Source: Lottia gigantea
Lineage: Eukaryota > Mollusca > Gastropoda > Lottiidae
DNA length: 64,000 nucleotides
Assembly (NCBI RefSeq): GCF_000327385.1
Contig: NW_008710566.1
Span: forward strand, 555,412-619,411
Direction: 5' to 3'
Part shown: positions 12,312-25,500 of the stretch, piece by piece
Position numbering within the stretch: the stretch's first letter is position 1
How the letters are laid out: each line of letters starts with the position of its first letter
The notes under the pieces: model-generated
What the model saw: the letters and a program-made list of their open reading frames with translations, nothing else
What the model was told of the DNA's origin: nothing
Databases searched by the model: none
Made by a program: the position numbers and the translations under genes

Positions 12312-12389
12312 GACAGCTTATAACAACACTTTTAACTGTTAAGTGCAAATTTATCTTTATGCTTACCTCAGCCTTAAAGATCTGGCTTA

Positions 12390-12689
12390 GTTCGAGATGA
12401 TACCTTCGGATTTTTCAACCCGATTTACCCCAGTCAGTGACGCGGGTCAGAGAGGCTGACATGGAAAAAGCGTCTTGTGGTTCGGATGGGACAATAAACC
12501 GAGACCCCGCGCGCTAGAGGCTGTGCATGTTAAATACCCTGGACAGTTCGAAATCTAAATAGAACAGGCTAATGCCGCTGTCTTGGCAAAATTCCCTCAT
12601 TGTACCCTGCATGGCGTTGCCCGTCTTCATTAGCCCACGTGGTGCCAAAAAGTACAACGTAAAACTCCATTCATTTCATTTCATTTCAG
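12390..12689 (+). mobile_element. SINE copy lacking the tRNA head
   Basis: It starts at TCGAGATGATACCTTCGGAT, just after the position of the B-box in the full element, and runs to the AACGTAAAACTCCATTCATT end and an ATTTC tail at 12689. It is diverged from the copy at 10079-10443 and 5'-truncated. Confidence 0.85.
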
Positions 12690-13499
12690 ACTTTAAGATG
12701 GAATAGTCCAGGTAAGAAAGCAAGATTTTAACATATCTATCAGAGGCTGGAATAGAGGCAGATATTTCGGACTACCCATTGAAATGGAATTCTCTAGTGG
12801 GTCGTCACCTCTAATCTGATCTGGTCTCTAATGAGTGTCGGGGTGATTTATATTGTGAGTATATGGAGTGGTCAGTAGATATATAGACCCTAATAAATTG
12901 ACCCCCAGTTTAACAACTTGAACGATGGGAGCCGCTGTGTGGGTGTGGGTTTAAGGGGGGCCTCAGCAAACCTTGTAAGGGTATACTCGTGACTGGTGAG
13001 GGTGTGCTCCACAAAGATCAGTCGACAGCTCCCTCATTGTACACTGCATTACATTACTTGCCTTTAGTAATCCGAACAACTGATAAAAAATAAAACGTGT
13101 CCACTTCATTTTCAATTTTTTTCTGAAAAATTCCTAAAATTTTGAAATTGAAACTAACTTATCGTCGACTCGTTCCATACCCGATTAGACTAAACATATT
13201 ATATTTTGAAATATGAAAATCTTCTTATAGTTAGAAGAAACCAAATCTCATGACAACTCGCTATATTTCACGTTTAATTGGAAATCTTTTGTTTTCTATT
13301 GTCTGCAAACTTTTCACAGGTCGGTGTAAGTGATTAGTTTATTGTACGACAGGAGATTTACACGCATAATATAAATAATTTCAATTCAGATACCTGTCAT
13401 GGAGATCTTTTTCAGAAAATAATCTGTCGAGTTTTAAATTCAGACACTAAGTTCATATCAGTACTTTTGGGGTTTTCTGGGTTTGTTGAAAATGGGGAA

Positions 13500-13745
13500 G
13501 GTAGTAGCTCAATTGTGTAGAGTGTTGACAGTCATTAACCTTGTTACTTTGGGAAAATGGTGGTTGTGAGTTGAGAAAAGGGGTGTATTTTATGCATTTA
13601 GAAAAAATATGGAGGGGTGTAGCTCAATTTGTTAGAGTGTTGACACTTATGACGTCATTGATCTGGTAACGTAAAAAAAATGAGTCTTTGTTCTGTCGGT
13701 GTGCAATTGAGTAAAAATCAAAAATTCGGGAATCAATCTCGGGAT
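13500..13745 (+). repeat. Two tRNA-like A-box modules, possibly SINE heads
   Basis: GTAGCTCAATTGTGTAGAGT (near 13505) and GTAGCTCAATTTGTTAGAGT (near 13619) each fit a tRNA A-box of the type TAGCTCAGTTGGTTAGAGC and are followed by GTTGACA. A weak B-box-like GGAATCAATCTCG lies near 13731. No cloverleaf can be drawn with confidence, so these are probably eroded SINE heads of a second family and not working tRNA genes. Confidence 0.35.
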
Positions 13746-13812
13746 CCTCCAGGGCCTAAGTGGTTATCCTTGTTCGATATATACGTATCTTCCAATGTGT
13801 GTCGTTTAAAAT

Positions 13813-13991
13813 GGGCCAATGAGGGACATTTTGCCAGGACAGTGGCATTAGCCTACTTTTTTAAGGATCTTAAACGTGTACAGCTGCAGCACACGGGGCC
13901 TCGGTTTAAACTCCCATCCGAACTTCCATGTAGGCCCCTCAGACCTGCATCACTGACAAGGGGAAACCGGGTCGACCTATACCGGGATGAA
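13813..13991 (-). mobile_element. Diverged, internally deleted SINE copy
   Basis: In minus orientation it retains the body blocks AATGAGGGACATTTTGCCAG, GCACACGGGGCCTCGGTTTA and GACAAGGGGAAACC, each aligned to the copy at 10079-10443. Several internal segments are missing. Confidence 0.75.
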
Positions 13992-14339
13992 GGGTATACC
14001 AAACACCATGCCTTCTTCTACATAATATATTCTAAATAGCCGACAACCATGTCACTTATTTCATGAATGAATAAAGAAATGAATGACAAACAAATGTGCT
14101 GACAAAACAAAAATTTTATTCGAAAAAAAAAAAAAATCGTGAAACGTTACAATAATGTGACAGTTTGATTTTTTTTAAATGAGCACGTGTTTTGATTGAA
14201 GTTGTGAACTGTCATTTAGATTGCATATTTTAATAGACGACACGTCAAAATATGTCCCCCAACACGTCTTAAAGGGATTGTTGTTCAATGTTTTTATATT
14301 TTTGTCAGGCTGACTGTGCATGTTGAAGGACGTCTCAAA

Positions 14340-14680
14340 CTGGTTTCATCATATAAATGATGCAGGTCGTAAGATTTGAGTCGAAAAGGCGTCCAGTGAC
14401 ATAAATATATATATTATGCCACAAACTGCGCACGTTAAAGAAAGACCTCCTGTGAGTGATGAAGGTCGAAAGGACCGTCTGGCTGGAAAAAACATCTATT
14501 GGCATAGATAGGCAGTACACAGAGACTGGTATATACTATAAATTGTCGAACTCAATAGAGCAAGCCAATGCCCTTGTTATGCAATCATTTGTCTCATTAC
14601 AAACTGCATGGTGTTTGCCAGTCTTCATTTGTAGTTCCTATCTGAAGTAAATAAAAATAGGGCGTAAAACTCTATCTGAG
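14340..14680 (+). mobile_element. Old SINE-related copy or copies
   Basis: Scattered body blocks remain: GTGAGTGATGAAGGTC, GGCTGGAAAAAACATCTATT and GCAAGCCAATGCCCTTGTTA. It ends in AGGGCGTAAAACTCTAT, the typical 3' end. A second weak match to the body at 14340-14400 suggests two merged copies. Confidence 0.55.
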
Positions 14681-14947
14681 ATACTAACGAGTATGATCAC
14701 ATTGCACTGATTGCTATACGGTTATATATAAGTTTGCTTAGATTGTAAGATCTTTGTCTCAACCTAGTCTGACCTTTCCACTGATATCATTGAAATAGAC
14801 AAATCTTAATGAAATTGTTATTGATTTGCTTCAATGTAATTCAGTGATATCATCAACTTTTATTATGAGGTCTTCCGTTATCAATTTACTTAATTCATCT
14901 TGTGGTTTCTCTGGTAAACTACAGTGTTCAACAAGTTGGACACATAC

Positions 14948-15475
14948 GCTCCCGCGGTACGGGTGGTTCGGGGATAAGACGCCTACTCGCTATCGCGGAA
15001 CCTCGGCGAGTTAAACGCTCCTGAAGTCGTTCGCTACCGCTGTCTGGGTGCCTCAGCGAGTAAGACCCTTGCTCGCTACCCCGTACCTCAGCGAGTTAGA
15101 CGCTCAGTCGGTCGTTTCCGCTGTATGGGGTACCTCAGTGTGTTAGACGCTCAGTCGTTCGCCACCGCTGTCTGGAGTACCTCAGCGAGCTAGACGCTTG
15201 CTCGCTACCGCGCTACCTCAGCAAGTTAGACGCTCAGTCGGTCGCTTCCGCTGTCAGGGGTATCTCAGCGAGTTAGACGCTCAGTCGTTCGCCACCGCTG
15301 TCTGGGGTACCTCAGCGAGTTAGGCGCTTACTCGCTACCGCGCTACCTCAGCGAGTTATACGCTCAGTCAGTCGCTTCCGCTGCCAGGGGTACCTCAGCG
15401 AGTTAGACGCTCAGTCAGTCACTATCTCTGTCTGGGATACCTTAGTGTGTTGGACGAATGGTCGCTACCTGTTCT
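14948..15475. repeat. GC-rich tandem array resembling the SINE tRNA head
   Basis: About ten units of 45-60 bp contain CCTCAGCGAGTTAGACGCT, followed either by TGCTCGCTACCGC or by CAGTCGGTCGCTTCCGCTGT. The first type closely resembles the SINE head GGCTCAGTGAGTTAGACGCT plus TGCTCGCTA. Its GC content stands out sharply from the surrounding AT-rich DNA. Alternating unit types show a higher-order period of about 150-170 bp. Confidence 0.85.
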
Positions 15476-15526
15476 TGGCTCATGTTGGATGCTTTGTCGC
15501 CAATGGGCTCGTAGTGTAGTGTATAT

Positions 15527-16108
15527 TAGAATATATTATACTACCATGACTTATCAGGCCAAAAAATTTGGCGCCATCTCTTCAAAAATCCTGCGGATTA
15601 TCCTTAGGATTTAAAACATGCCCTGAACATTCTAAAAATTTGGAATATATTATACTATACCATGATTAATCAGGCCAAAAAAATTGGCGCAAACTCTTCA
15701 AAAATCTTGCGGATTATCATTAGGATTTAAAACATGCCCTGAACATTCTAAAAATTTGGAATATATTATACTATACCATGATTAATCAGGCCAAAAAAAT
15801 TGGCGCCAACTCTTCAAAAATCCTGCGGATTATCCTTAGGATTTAAAACATGCTCTGAACACTTCTAAAAATTTGGAATATATTATACTATACCATGATT
15901 GATCAGGCCAAAAAAATTGGCGCCAACTCTTCAAAAATCCTGCGGATTATCATTAAGATTTAAAACATGCCCTGAACATTCTAAAAATTTGGAATATATT
16001 ATACTATACCATGATTGATCAGGCCAAAAAAATTGGCGCCAACTCTTCAAAAATCCTGCGGATTATCCTTAGGATTTAAAGCATGCCCTGAACATTCTAA
16101 AAATTTGA
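15527..16108. repeat. 116-bp satellite, five copies
   Basis: Five units of 116-117 bp begin at about 15527, 15642, 15758, 15875 and 15991. They share GGAATATATTATACTATACC, GATCAGGCCAAAAAAATTGG and CTTCAAAAATCCTGCGGATT. Units 2-5 differ from each other by only a few bases, and the first is more diverged. Confidence 0.95.
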
Positions 16109-16109
16109 C

Positions 16110-19100
16110 CCAAATATGTAGACGATGTAGATAAAATGGTATTTATTTTCACTATAACCTGTCAATGGTTAATGAGGTAAATTATGAGTCAATATTGACC
16201 AGCGTTATCTGGATATGACTATTTAATTGTTTATTATTGATTCAGGATTTAGACTATCTTAGACTTTATTGAATTTAGGATTAATACATTAGGACTAACT
16301 ACCGATTCCCAATAAATTATCGCCATTATCAGCCTCGTAATCGCTTTGTATTATTCTAATATATTCCTCTTACAGCTCGTGTTTTCTTATTTTCATAAAT
16401 TTGCATAAATAATGTTAATCTTCAATGCCTGATTCTCTCAATTCTTCATATTTTCTTTGGATTTACATAAATTTTGTTAATCTGCTGTAAGAGGGATATT
16501 GCAAATTAAACGAATTGAATAGAAGGTGGAGGTTTTATTTCAGAATTTTAGCCACATAAATTTTTGATAGATATTTTCATTGATTTTTATTCGTATAAGT
16601 TAATTTTTATGGAAGTTTCAAGGAATATATGATTGTAAATATTAGAAATTTTCATTCAAATTTAACAGATTTCTAAAAAAATTCTGTTGATTTTAGAGAC
16701 TTGAATATATTAGCATAAATTATGTAAATTGGCTCAAAAGTAAAAGATGATGCGATCAACTCAAACAATTAATTAAAATAACAATTAATTAAACAATCAT
16801 TATCTAAACAAATTTGATAATTAATTTAAAGATGCGGTTTCGATTTTTAATCTAAATCCGATAAGCCACGATGGTTTATCGATGAGATTATCCATTTTTA
16901 ATCTGATTAGGTTAATCCCATCATGATCGATTTTACTCACTCTTCGTTAAATGTCTGCCTAAATAAACAATTATTGCAGGGTTAAATTTTTCTATCATTT
17001 CATTAAATAAATTACATAGAAATGATTATTTTGCATGATGGTTCATATCATTAGGCTCCGCAGGTGGCCCTTACGTGAGATCACCTTAACCTGTCTTTCT
17101 AGGACTGTAAATAATGTTTCAATTTAGCAACTTTAACATTCATTTTCAAAAGGAAACAGACAATATTTTCAAGCATAAAATTGCATTACATTCTGATAAT
17201 TCAAATTGTAATTACGTCATAATTTCGTATTTCGCAAACCATCAAATCGAATATATAGTAATAATAAATGAAATGAATGGAGTTTTACGTCCTACTTGAT
17301 GTCAAAAGCGAAGAACATAAATTAAAAATAACATTTTGTTATCAAAAATGATATTGAAAAAATTTTCAGTAAAGATTATCATATAACAACGAAAATTTCT
17401 GTACATGTTTGCATTAATTGTAGCATTCGTTACATTTTGCAAAATACAAAACATTCTAGGCCTATGTGAATATTAATTATTTTCTATGCATTTTATATAT
17501 TATTTTCTACGTGTAATCTTGATCAAGAGTCTCACAAAAATATAGTAGGGCTTTTTGAAGTACAATTTCGTGTCTGAAAAATCAAATTTAGTTGACCATT
17601 GTCATATATTTGCTTTGCACGTAAATATATTTGATATTGTAATATGTCATTTTAGACAGTCATTAACAAATACAAATAGAACACAAATGCTTATTGTGGT
17701 AAAATTGCAACACGAGAATTTGATTCTTCTTAAAATTGACGAAAATGAAATAAGATTTAAAATTTTATGAGTAAATAGAAGGAAATCTGATATTATAATA
17801 TGTAATTTGACACAAATTCAATGCAATAACAATGCTTATTGTTCTAAAATTTCATATTTCAAATATATTGTTTTGCTTTTAAAATCACGAACAGTTGACT
17901 GTGTGCGTAAATTGTAAAACAAAAAAATCACACAACGCGGTTTACTTCATATTCCAAATTTACGACGCGAATTTGATATAGTCATTTCGCGGTATATTTC
18001 ATTAGTCAGTCATTAGCAAAAACCATGATATAGACGTAGTCATTATGCTAAAGTTTTCAATTTGTCCAATTTGCTCAGTTTAATGCACTTATATTTTTCT
18101 GTTCGAAATTATATTTTGCGATTAAATAGAAGCGAGCGAATATGATTTTGAATTGTTCGTTGCTGAATTGAAGCGATTCAAAGGATATTAAGAATAGAAG
18201 TGTAGCCTTAAAATGCAACAGAGTTTCCCAAAAAATCTATGAAATTTATCACCTGTTATTAAGAGAATTTCATGAGCGTCTTTATGAGCGAAAATGTTTT
18301 TGAAAATCTTTACTTTTAAGGAAAGAAAGATTTTCTCAAATTTATACAAAATGTTTCCGATAAAAATATAAAGAATTAAAAATATCAAAGGTATATGATG
18401 ACTTGAAATTATATGAAAACCAATGGATTAAAGGTATCTTATATTTCCCCCGGAATGCCAAAAATGCTCCTCAAAAATAATACATGAATTTTCACATTAG
18501 ACAAGGACACAATGATTTAAAATTTGAAAAAAAAACTCTTAAATTCCCTACGTAATGCAGCTGAATGTATTTTGATTTTCGAATGGCTTACGGCATCTTA
18601 ACTTTTCAAAATTAATAAATCAAAAGAATCTATGACTTATGGTTTTTATTGAGGCATCTTTTCTATTTTCCGTCGATGAATTTTAATATAAAGCTATAGG
18701 CGTGTCTATAAGTACAAAGATTTCCAAATGTACCAATGCGTTCATATAAATCATGCATTATAAACTTTTAAGTAGAAGAAATTTAATAAACGAAAGGCAT
18801 TTTTTATTTTGATTTACGGCTCTTGACTAAATATTATGTAAAAACATAAATTACCTGAACAACAAGCCTGTGTCCTGTATACAGTAGACTACGGTAGGGT
18901 AGCGATATTACTACAGCCAGTCATTTCATTGGTCGTGAAACTGTCGGTAAAAAAAGCAGGTTGAAGTTGTCGTAGTTTCGATTGGTAGAAATCTCAAGCG
19001 ATACTAGTCTGGATGTTCACAATCAAACCATGTTGTTTTTACACGAGAGAGGGAGATGACAGGATTAAGAGTATGAGTGGTCGTGGAGGTCCAGCGATTA

Positions 19101-19524
19101 CCCACAACAATATCATGATCAAATTAGTGTGTTTGTTTAAGCGAAGCCCACCACGGGATCGCCGAGGCAGAGCGTCACAGTCTTAATGAGTGAAAGCCGT
19201 CGACTCCACGGACTGGACTGATGGTTTAAGACTCCCCTAATGGAGTCCGTTGGTCATTTGTGGATTAAGACACACAACCGGACTTACACTGACCATTCTA
19301 ATATTTCGGACTTATCATCCAATATACTGAACAGTGTTCATCCATAGTGGAATATATATATATATCAGTGATTGCTTGATGATACTTGTATAGTATATCA
19401 AGCATTTTATCTGATATATTCTTTGAGTGTTATTCTTTTGAATTCGCCGACGGATTTTTTTGTTTGTGGTTTTTGGTTTATAGTGTGGGTGTTTTTGTGA
19501 ATTTGAATAAGATTACAGTAGACT
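16110..19524. other. AT-rich BMPER upstream region
   Basis: No gene was found. Old ~170-200 bp repeats occur at about 17600-18050 (TTGATATTGTAATATGTCAT and variants followed by CAATGCTTATTGT). SINE tail fragments lie at 17267-17297 (minus) and 19878-19902 (plus). A more GC-rich block at about 19130-19330 directly before the BMPER first exon may be its 5'UTR or promoter region, and it also holds TATATATATA at 19351-19362. Confidence 0.5.
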
Positions 19525-22500
19525 ATGTATTATACGGAATTATCTATACTTGCCAAATGCATCGCTCTATGTATTTTAACGTGTTTTCCTATTCTTATAC
19601 AAGCCCAGCTTACAGGTAAGTTACTCACTTTCTTACTCTATTAAACACATAACTTAAATTTATTGGCATATTTTGCTTATTTAATGTACACGCTATCTTC
19701 ATTACGATTTTGGCATAGTCATCTTAAAGTGGTACACCCCTATGTCGTTCCTTTACACGATGTTCTTCGAATGCTTAAGCGATGGATCCACTATGCAATT
19801 GTATATGAACATGAATTTTTGACTTGATATTCGAATAATTTTAGTTTTTGTACTAAGTAAAAGCCGTCATTCTAAATAGAACGTAAAACTCCATTCATTT
19901 CTGACGATAAGTTGAATGAACTGGCGTTTCGTTACATAAGCAAATAAAAACGTAGACATTTCGAGGTATGCAATCATCGCAATCTAAGATAATACTTCTA
20001 TATCTAGGCGACTTTGGTCGGGAAAAATTAAAAGTAAATAAATTCGAGTTTTCTCTTAAAATGTCACTTTTTATCGGTATTTAAAGCCCGATAAGTAGGT
20101 CAAAGAAGGTTCGTAAATCATTTTTAATATGAACCATCAAATTTATTCTATTCATTTGTCAGACGACGATCAGTTTATTTCAGCCCAAAACAATAATTAT
20201 AACATTTTTACGTAAATTGTTTACATTGATATTGCCGTAATATTTCCACAATATGTGAAACGCACGTGCAAATAAATAGAATAAGAATGCGCCCCCTGGA
20301 ACGGATCAAAACAATATTTCTGTGAATTATTCCGCCTGGTTTTAGTGTTTGCCACACGGTTATTCTAGTCCGTAAACAATACACAACATTCCGACCGATA
20401 AATATGTATAATTCTTTAACGCATATTTCTTGATAAGTTTTCCTGTGTTGCAGCACACTGCACACTTGAGTTTATCAACTCGTACCAATTTCAGAGAGTT
20501 CACAATTCATTACTTAACATGACAAAATTTTTTAAAATTTCTTGTACATTAACTTAAATTTGTCTGGCATCAAAAGCTGCCAAAATATAACTAGGAATTT
20601 TACTGAAATATTTTACAGTGTAAAGTATATTAATGTAAATCAAATATCAAGTCAAAGTATGGCCCAAGGTCTCTGGCATTCTTTAGGTATAACTACATAG
20701 ATCATATACTTGAAATCTCTACTCAATTGTATTGACATATGCTTCAAAATATTCGCCGCGTTCGACCTATTACTGGTTAGGATTTCAATATTCGATATCA
20801 CCATTATTTGGGATTCGATTATCGCATAGCACAGTGCTTTTGACACTCTTGATTTTTAAAATCGGAATTAAGAATACCTAGTACATTTGTATTTGATATC
20901 TTAACTTTTTCCGTCATTGCATAACACAACAACTTGTTAAATATGTTCACCTCATAATAAAAAATGTATCTATCACACAATCAATACAATGCCTTAAGCC
21001 ATGCGATCTCTATCTGAGTTACTATCTTAATATTGTCATCTAAAGCGGTGACATCAAAGAAAAGTACAGAAATAATCCATGTGAGCCTTCTTTTTTCCCT
21101 GAAATATCTTTTTACTTATAATGACAATAGGGCACGTTTTTGAATAGATTTCAAAATATAACAGAGCGTCGGCACAGTTAAATTTTCACGGTGTTGTATA
21201 GCGGGCTTTAGTGAATCACAGCAGGGTAGACGTTATTTTTCAAAATACAATCGTTGTTCATTTTAGCATTTCATTGACCGACTCATAAAAACATTTTCTA
21301 ATTTTTAAAATTATTGTGTTAAAACTTCACAATGTACTGCATTTAACGCATTATTATCCTTTACATATTCGGCACATTTGAAATATTTCGTCATTGTAAA
21401 TGTTAAAAATTCAATCAAAACGCATATGGAAATATTTTTCATTTAATTTGCTCAAATATCAGTGAGAAAATATTTCTAGTTTTATTTCAAACGAAATCTC
21501 AGAATAACCAAAAGACGACAAAATAAGACTAGTTTTTCCTTAAAAGTCAATTTCAAACTTCTCTTCCAAACCACGAATTTAAACATCATTTTTTTAAACG
21601 TTATTTAAAGTGGTAATTTACAAATAGCTATAGTAAAAACTCTATATAGGAGAAACCAAAATAACTACAAAAAACGACTCCGCATTGAAATAAGTCTCAA
21701 TAGCTAGAAAGAGACAACAAAAACTTCATTCTTTTTAAATGGTCGATTGCTCTTTTGGTTTATGATGTGTAAACAACACAATTTAATAACAAAATTGCTC
21801 TTTTCTTTAACCATTCGTCAAAATCCTCGACAGTTCTGAAGGAAAATTGTCTCCAAATACGTCAAACAGGGGGTTTATGTAAATTGGCGTTGACAAGCAG
21901 TCAAGGAATCTGCTAAAGCGAAACGAAGAATTGACTAACTGGGTATAATTTAGGGAAGGGGGTATTGTTATGTGCAGACGATAGGGCAATTTTCTACCCT
22001 GGATATCGCCGGTAATAAAACAACAGACTTTGTTTGAAACATAATCATCTCGAACTCCCAATCCTGTATTCGACGGACACTCCCGACTACCCCGTGGTTA
22101 ATTGCAGCCACCAACTTGATTATTATTGCACTACAATGAATACTAATGAAGTGGCTATTTACACTAAATACTCGTTAAATTAGCCTCTTCAAATTAGGAG
22201 AAGCAAATTGGTGTTACATAAGAGTCAACAATCGACATAACAGATTTATTAAATTTTTAATTTTCTTATGCTTTCAGGGGTCACTGCTTAATGTTTGATA
22301 AGTATCAAACACGTCGAACTTATGCTTTGAAATGATTTATGAGTCGATGTTTAATATTTTAAAATGTTTGATCAATTACTCCATTCTGTAATGCCTAAGT
22401 TTTCATGTAAACTATTTTGTTTTTTCAGGAACCGTTACACGATGCTACAATGAAGGCGGCGAAGTGAAGATTCAAGGAATTACTACAGACCCCTGCATTT

Positions 22501-25500
22501 CCTGCTATTGCATGGTAAGAAACTCTACGAATCATAGAAATATCGTTGTCATTCCTATCTCTCTTCTGCACCAAATGGCCTCCACCAGACGTCAAATCGA
22601 CAACACACGTGTCTGTGATAAATGAGCACATAATACGATGACGTCAGAGAAATATGTGCACCACTTCTGTATCTAAGTTCACAAGAGAAAACATGTGTGT
22701 TTTTTATTGTTTTGGGCAAGACGTTTTATCTGATAGGCCACAAGGTTTGTTTGGGTGGTCGAACGATAGCCAACAGAAACGAAACCCAGTCCCACAGATA
22801 ATGGAAATTCTTGAAGGCACAGGGCAGATATCTCCACTTCCAAATGTCATGTTTTCTCCAATAACAGAAATATGTTGTTCCGTACAATTGATAGAATCAA
22901 ACAAAAATATCTTTAGGGTTTGGCGAATATCTTATTCATAAAGTTCTATATTGTTTGAAAATGTTATGCCAATTCAAATAGCATTAGCTTTTAGAGACAA
23001 AACCTCCAGGAAAAACCAATTCCTGCGAAAAAATTCAATCAAAAACAAGGCTTCGTCTAAAGTTCAAAAGCCGTATTTTCAGAAACGAAAAGATATTTTC
23101 GTGATATAAAATCATTTGATTCTAGAGCCAAGGAATTTTTTCCATCTCTTAATGAATTAGCCTGCATTCAATTTGTCTTAATTTTTAGTCAGAGGCTGAA
23201 GATTCGTCATACAAATTACGAATGCCCGTGGTGATCAAATTACGAACGCCTGTGATGATTAATGATGCTAGATTTCATGATAAAACTCATTGTCATTGTC
23301 TAACCAATCTTTTGTGTTTGGTCTTCTACTGAAATTCCTTCGTGCATTTTAACAATTGTGTAACTAAATAACCAGCTAAAAATTCTGAAAGAAATCTCAA
23401 AAAATTTCGACCACACAGACATTTATTAAATGCCAACAAATTTCGAGCGGAAATCGTTTTGCTCTTTTTCTATAAATGTGAAAATTGTTTCTTTTCATGA
23501 AATATTTTAAATGGAAAATACCAATTGCATTCTTGAAGATAATATTGTGTGCTAACTCTTTTTGGTTGGTTTATATCAATACGGCTAATGAAAACGTATA
23601 GAAAACGTTTTGAAAATTAATGAACAACCTTCGAAACATCGTATTATAATGATATTATGCAATGGCTTTCAAGGCAAACGAAGCGATCATCAAATTTCTT
23701 TCAACTTTATAATGAAAACTTGTTAAAAATATAAATACAAATATATAACAAATTTTCATTCAACTAAATTTTTCAATGAAACAGGTTTTTTTTTTCGACC
23801 GACTTCAACCAAGCAATGATAAACCGCCTTAAGAATTTGCCGTCTTTTTAAGTGCAATGTGGCTGAAAATTCGACTCGAGAATGTGAACTTGATTTTTCA
23901 TTCTTATCCTTTATTAGGTTGCTTAAATGAACATTAGACATTGTAGAAAACACGAGGGGGTGTTCTCTGACACTTAGCCAAATACTTTAAAAAAAAAAAA
24001 AAAAATATATCCCTTCCCCTTCTTGCTTGATGACGATTTTTCCGTCAAACTCGCTTCAGATAATTTTTGTAATTAAATAGCCTCGGGTAGAGGTCGCCCG
24101 ACTGTTGACTGAAACCCGAAATCGCATTAGATATGACTATTGTTAGGACCCCTGTCTCTTTTGAAAGGGACTCGGAAAATGATTCAATTCATGAAACGGT
24201 CGCCGATATTGTGTAAAGTTTAAGTTTTGGATCATTTATGAAATAGGGCCCACCCATGTGGCGAGGACCGGTGCCCTTTGTACTGTTATATTTATTTGAG
24301 AAGGAAGAAAGAGCTTGAAGTAATGCACCGTACTTAAACACGTCCCCTACTTTCTACAATTTGTCAGCACGTGTCGCATGCATAAATTCACTTAAAGCTG
24401 GCTTTCCCATTATTTGGAATTTTTATGTAGCCAAGAAACCAAATCTTCGTTTTGGGTGTATCTAACGAATTCCGGAATTCATCATAAACCATCATAACAC
24501 ATCCATTCGGCACCATTCAAAAGTTTGGAGGCTTTGATCATGTTTGTATCATTGGTATTATTTCGTACTTACGACCTGGAGGCGTTTCCTCAAATACAGA
24601 TAACTGTAGGAGATAATAATTTTATGATTGCAAAGAATTCCGCGATTGTTTTTCAGCTATGCAGATTCTTTGGAAGATAAGGCAACTAAAAAATCAGAAT
24701 GTACTAAGTTGTACTTTAATTTAAAAAACACGAAACGAACAATGACAAGTTTAACACATGAAAACTTGACAGCTTCTCGTAAGATTTGGTTCGTAACAGT
24801 TTCGAGTGTTTCCGAACAAAAAATAAATTTGTTTAATATACAGTTTCATTTCCCCACCTTTGGATCATGGCTAGTGAAGTGAAATGCACTAGAAAACTAC
24901 GTCCAAATGGTAATTTAAAAATTTGTCTAAAGAATGGAGTTCACCAAGGCGACGTCTTTCCTCCTTCCTATTTCTTCGTGTGTATAAATGAATAACAGAA
25001 TTGCCCTGGCATACAAAATTATGAGGTTTTCTGATCTTTGCCTTTATCTTAGAACCACCAAAGTGAAAAAGCATGTTTGAAAATTCTTTGAATGTGTTAT
25101 TTCATCACCTTTTGCGAATTTCACGGCCTAAACGTTAATTTTGAATTAATTAGGTGGTTTAAAAAAGCAGGTGTCGGTCGATGTCAGAGTATTTCTAGGC
25201 CGACTTGCATAACTGTAAATGTGAATTCAAGTTTTGCTTTTTTTTAAATGTACCACATCCATCAACAGGGCATTCTAAACTGTCATTTTCAACCACCTGC
25301 GAGGAACATTTTCAACCCATAAAACATGAATTATGTACGTTTCATTTGCTTTCTTGTATCTCATCAAAAAGTTTATGTTTCACTTTATGGTGAAGAAACT
25401 GCAAAGAAGTCAGTTTTGAAATAATGAAATTATAACTTTTTATAATGAAATTTCGCTTTTAATGATGATTAAACTTTTATCCGCCATCTTGGAAAATTAA

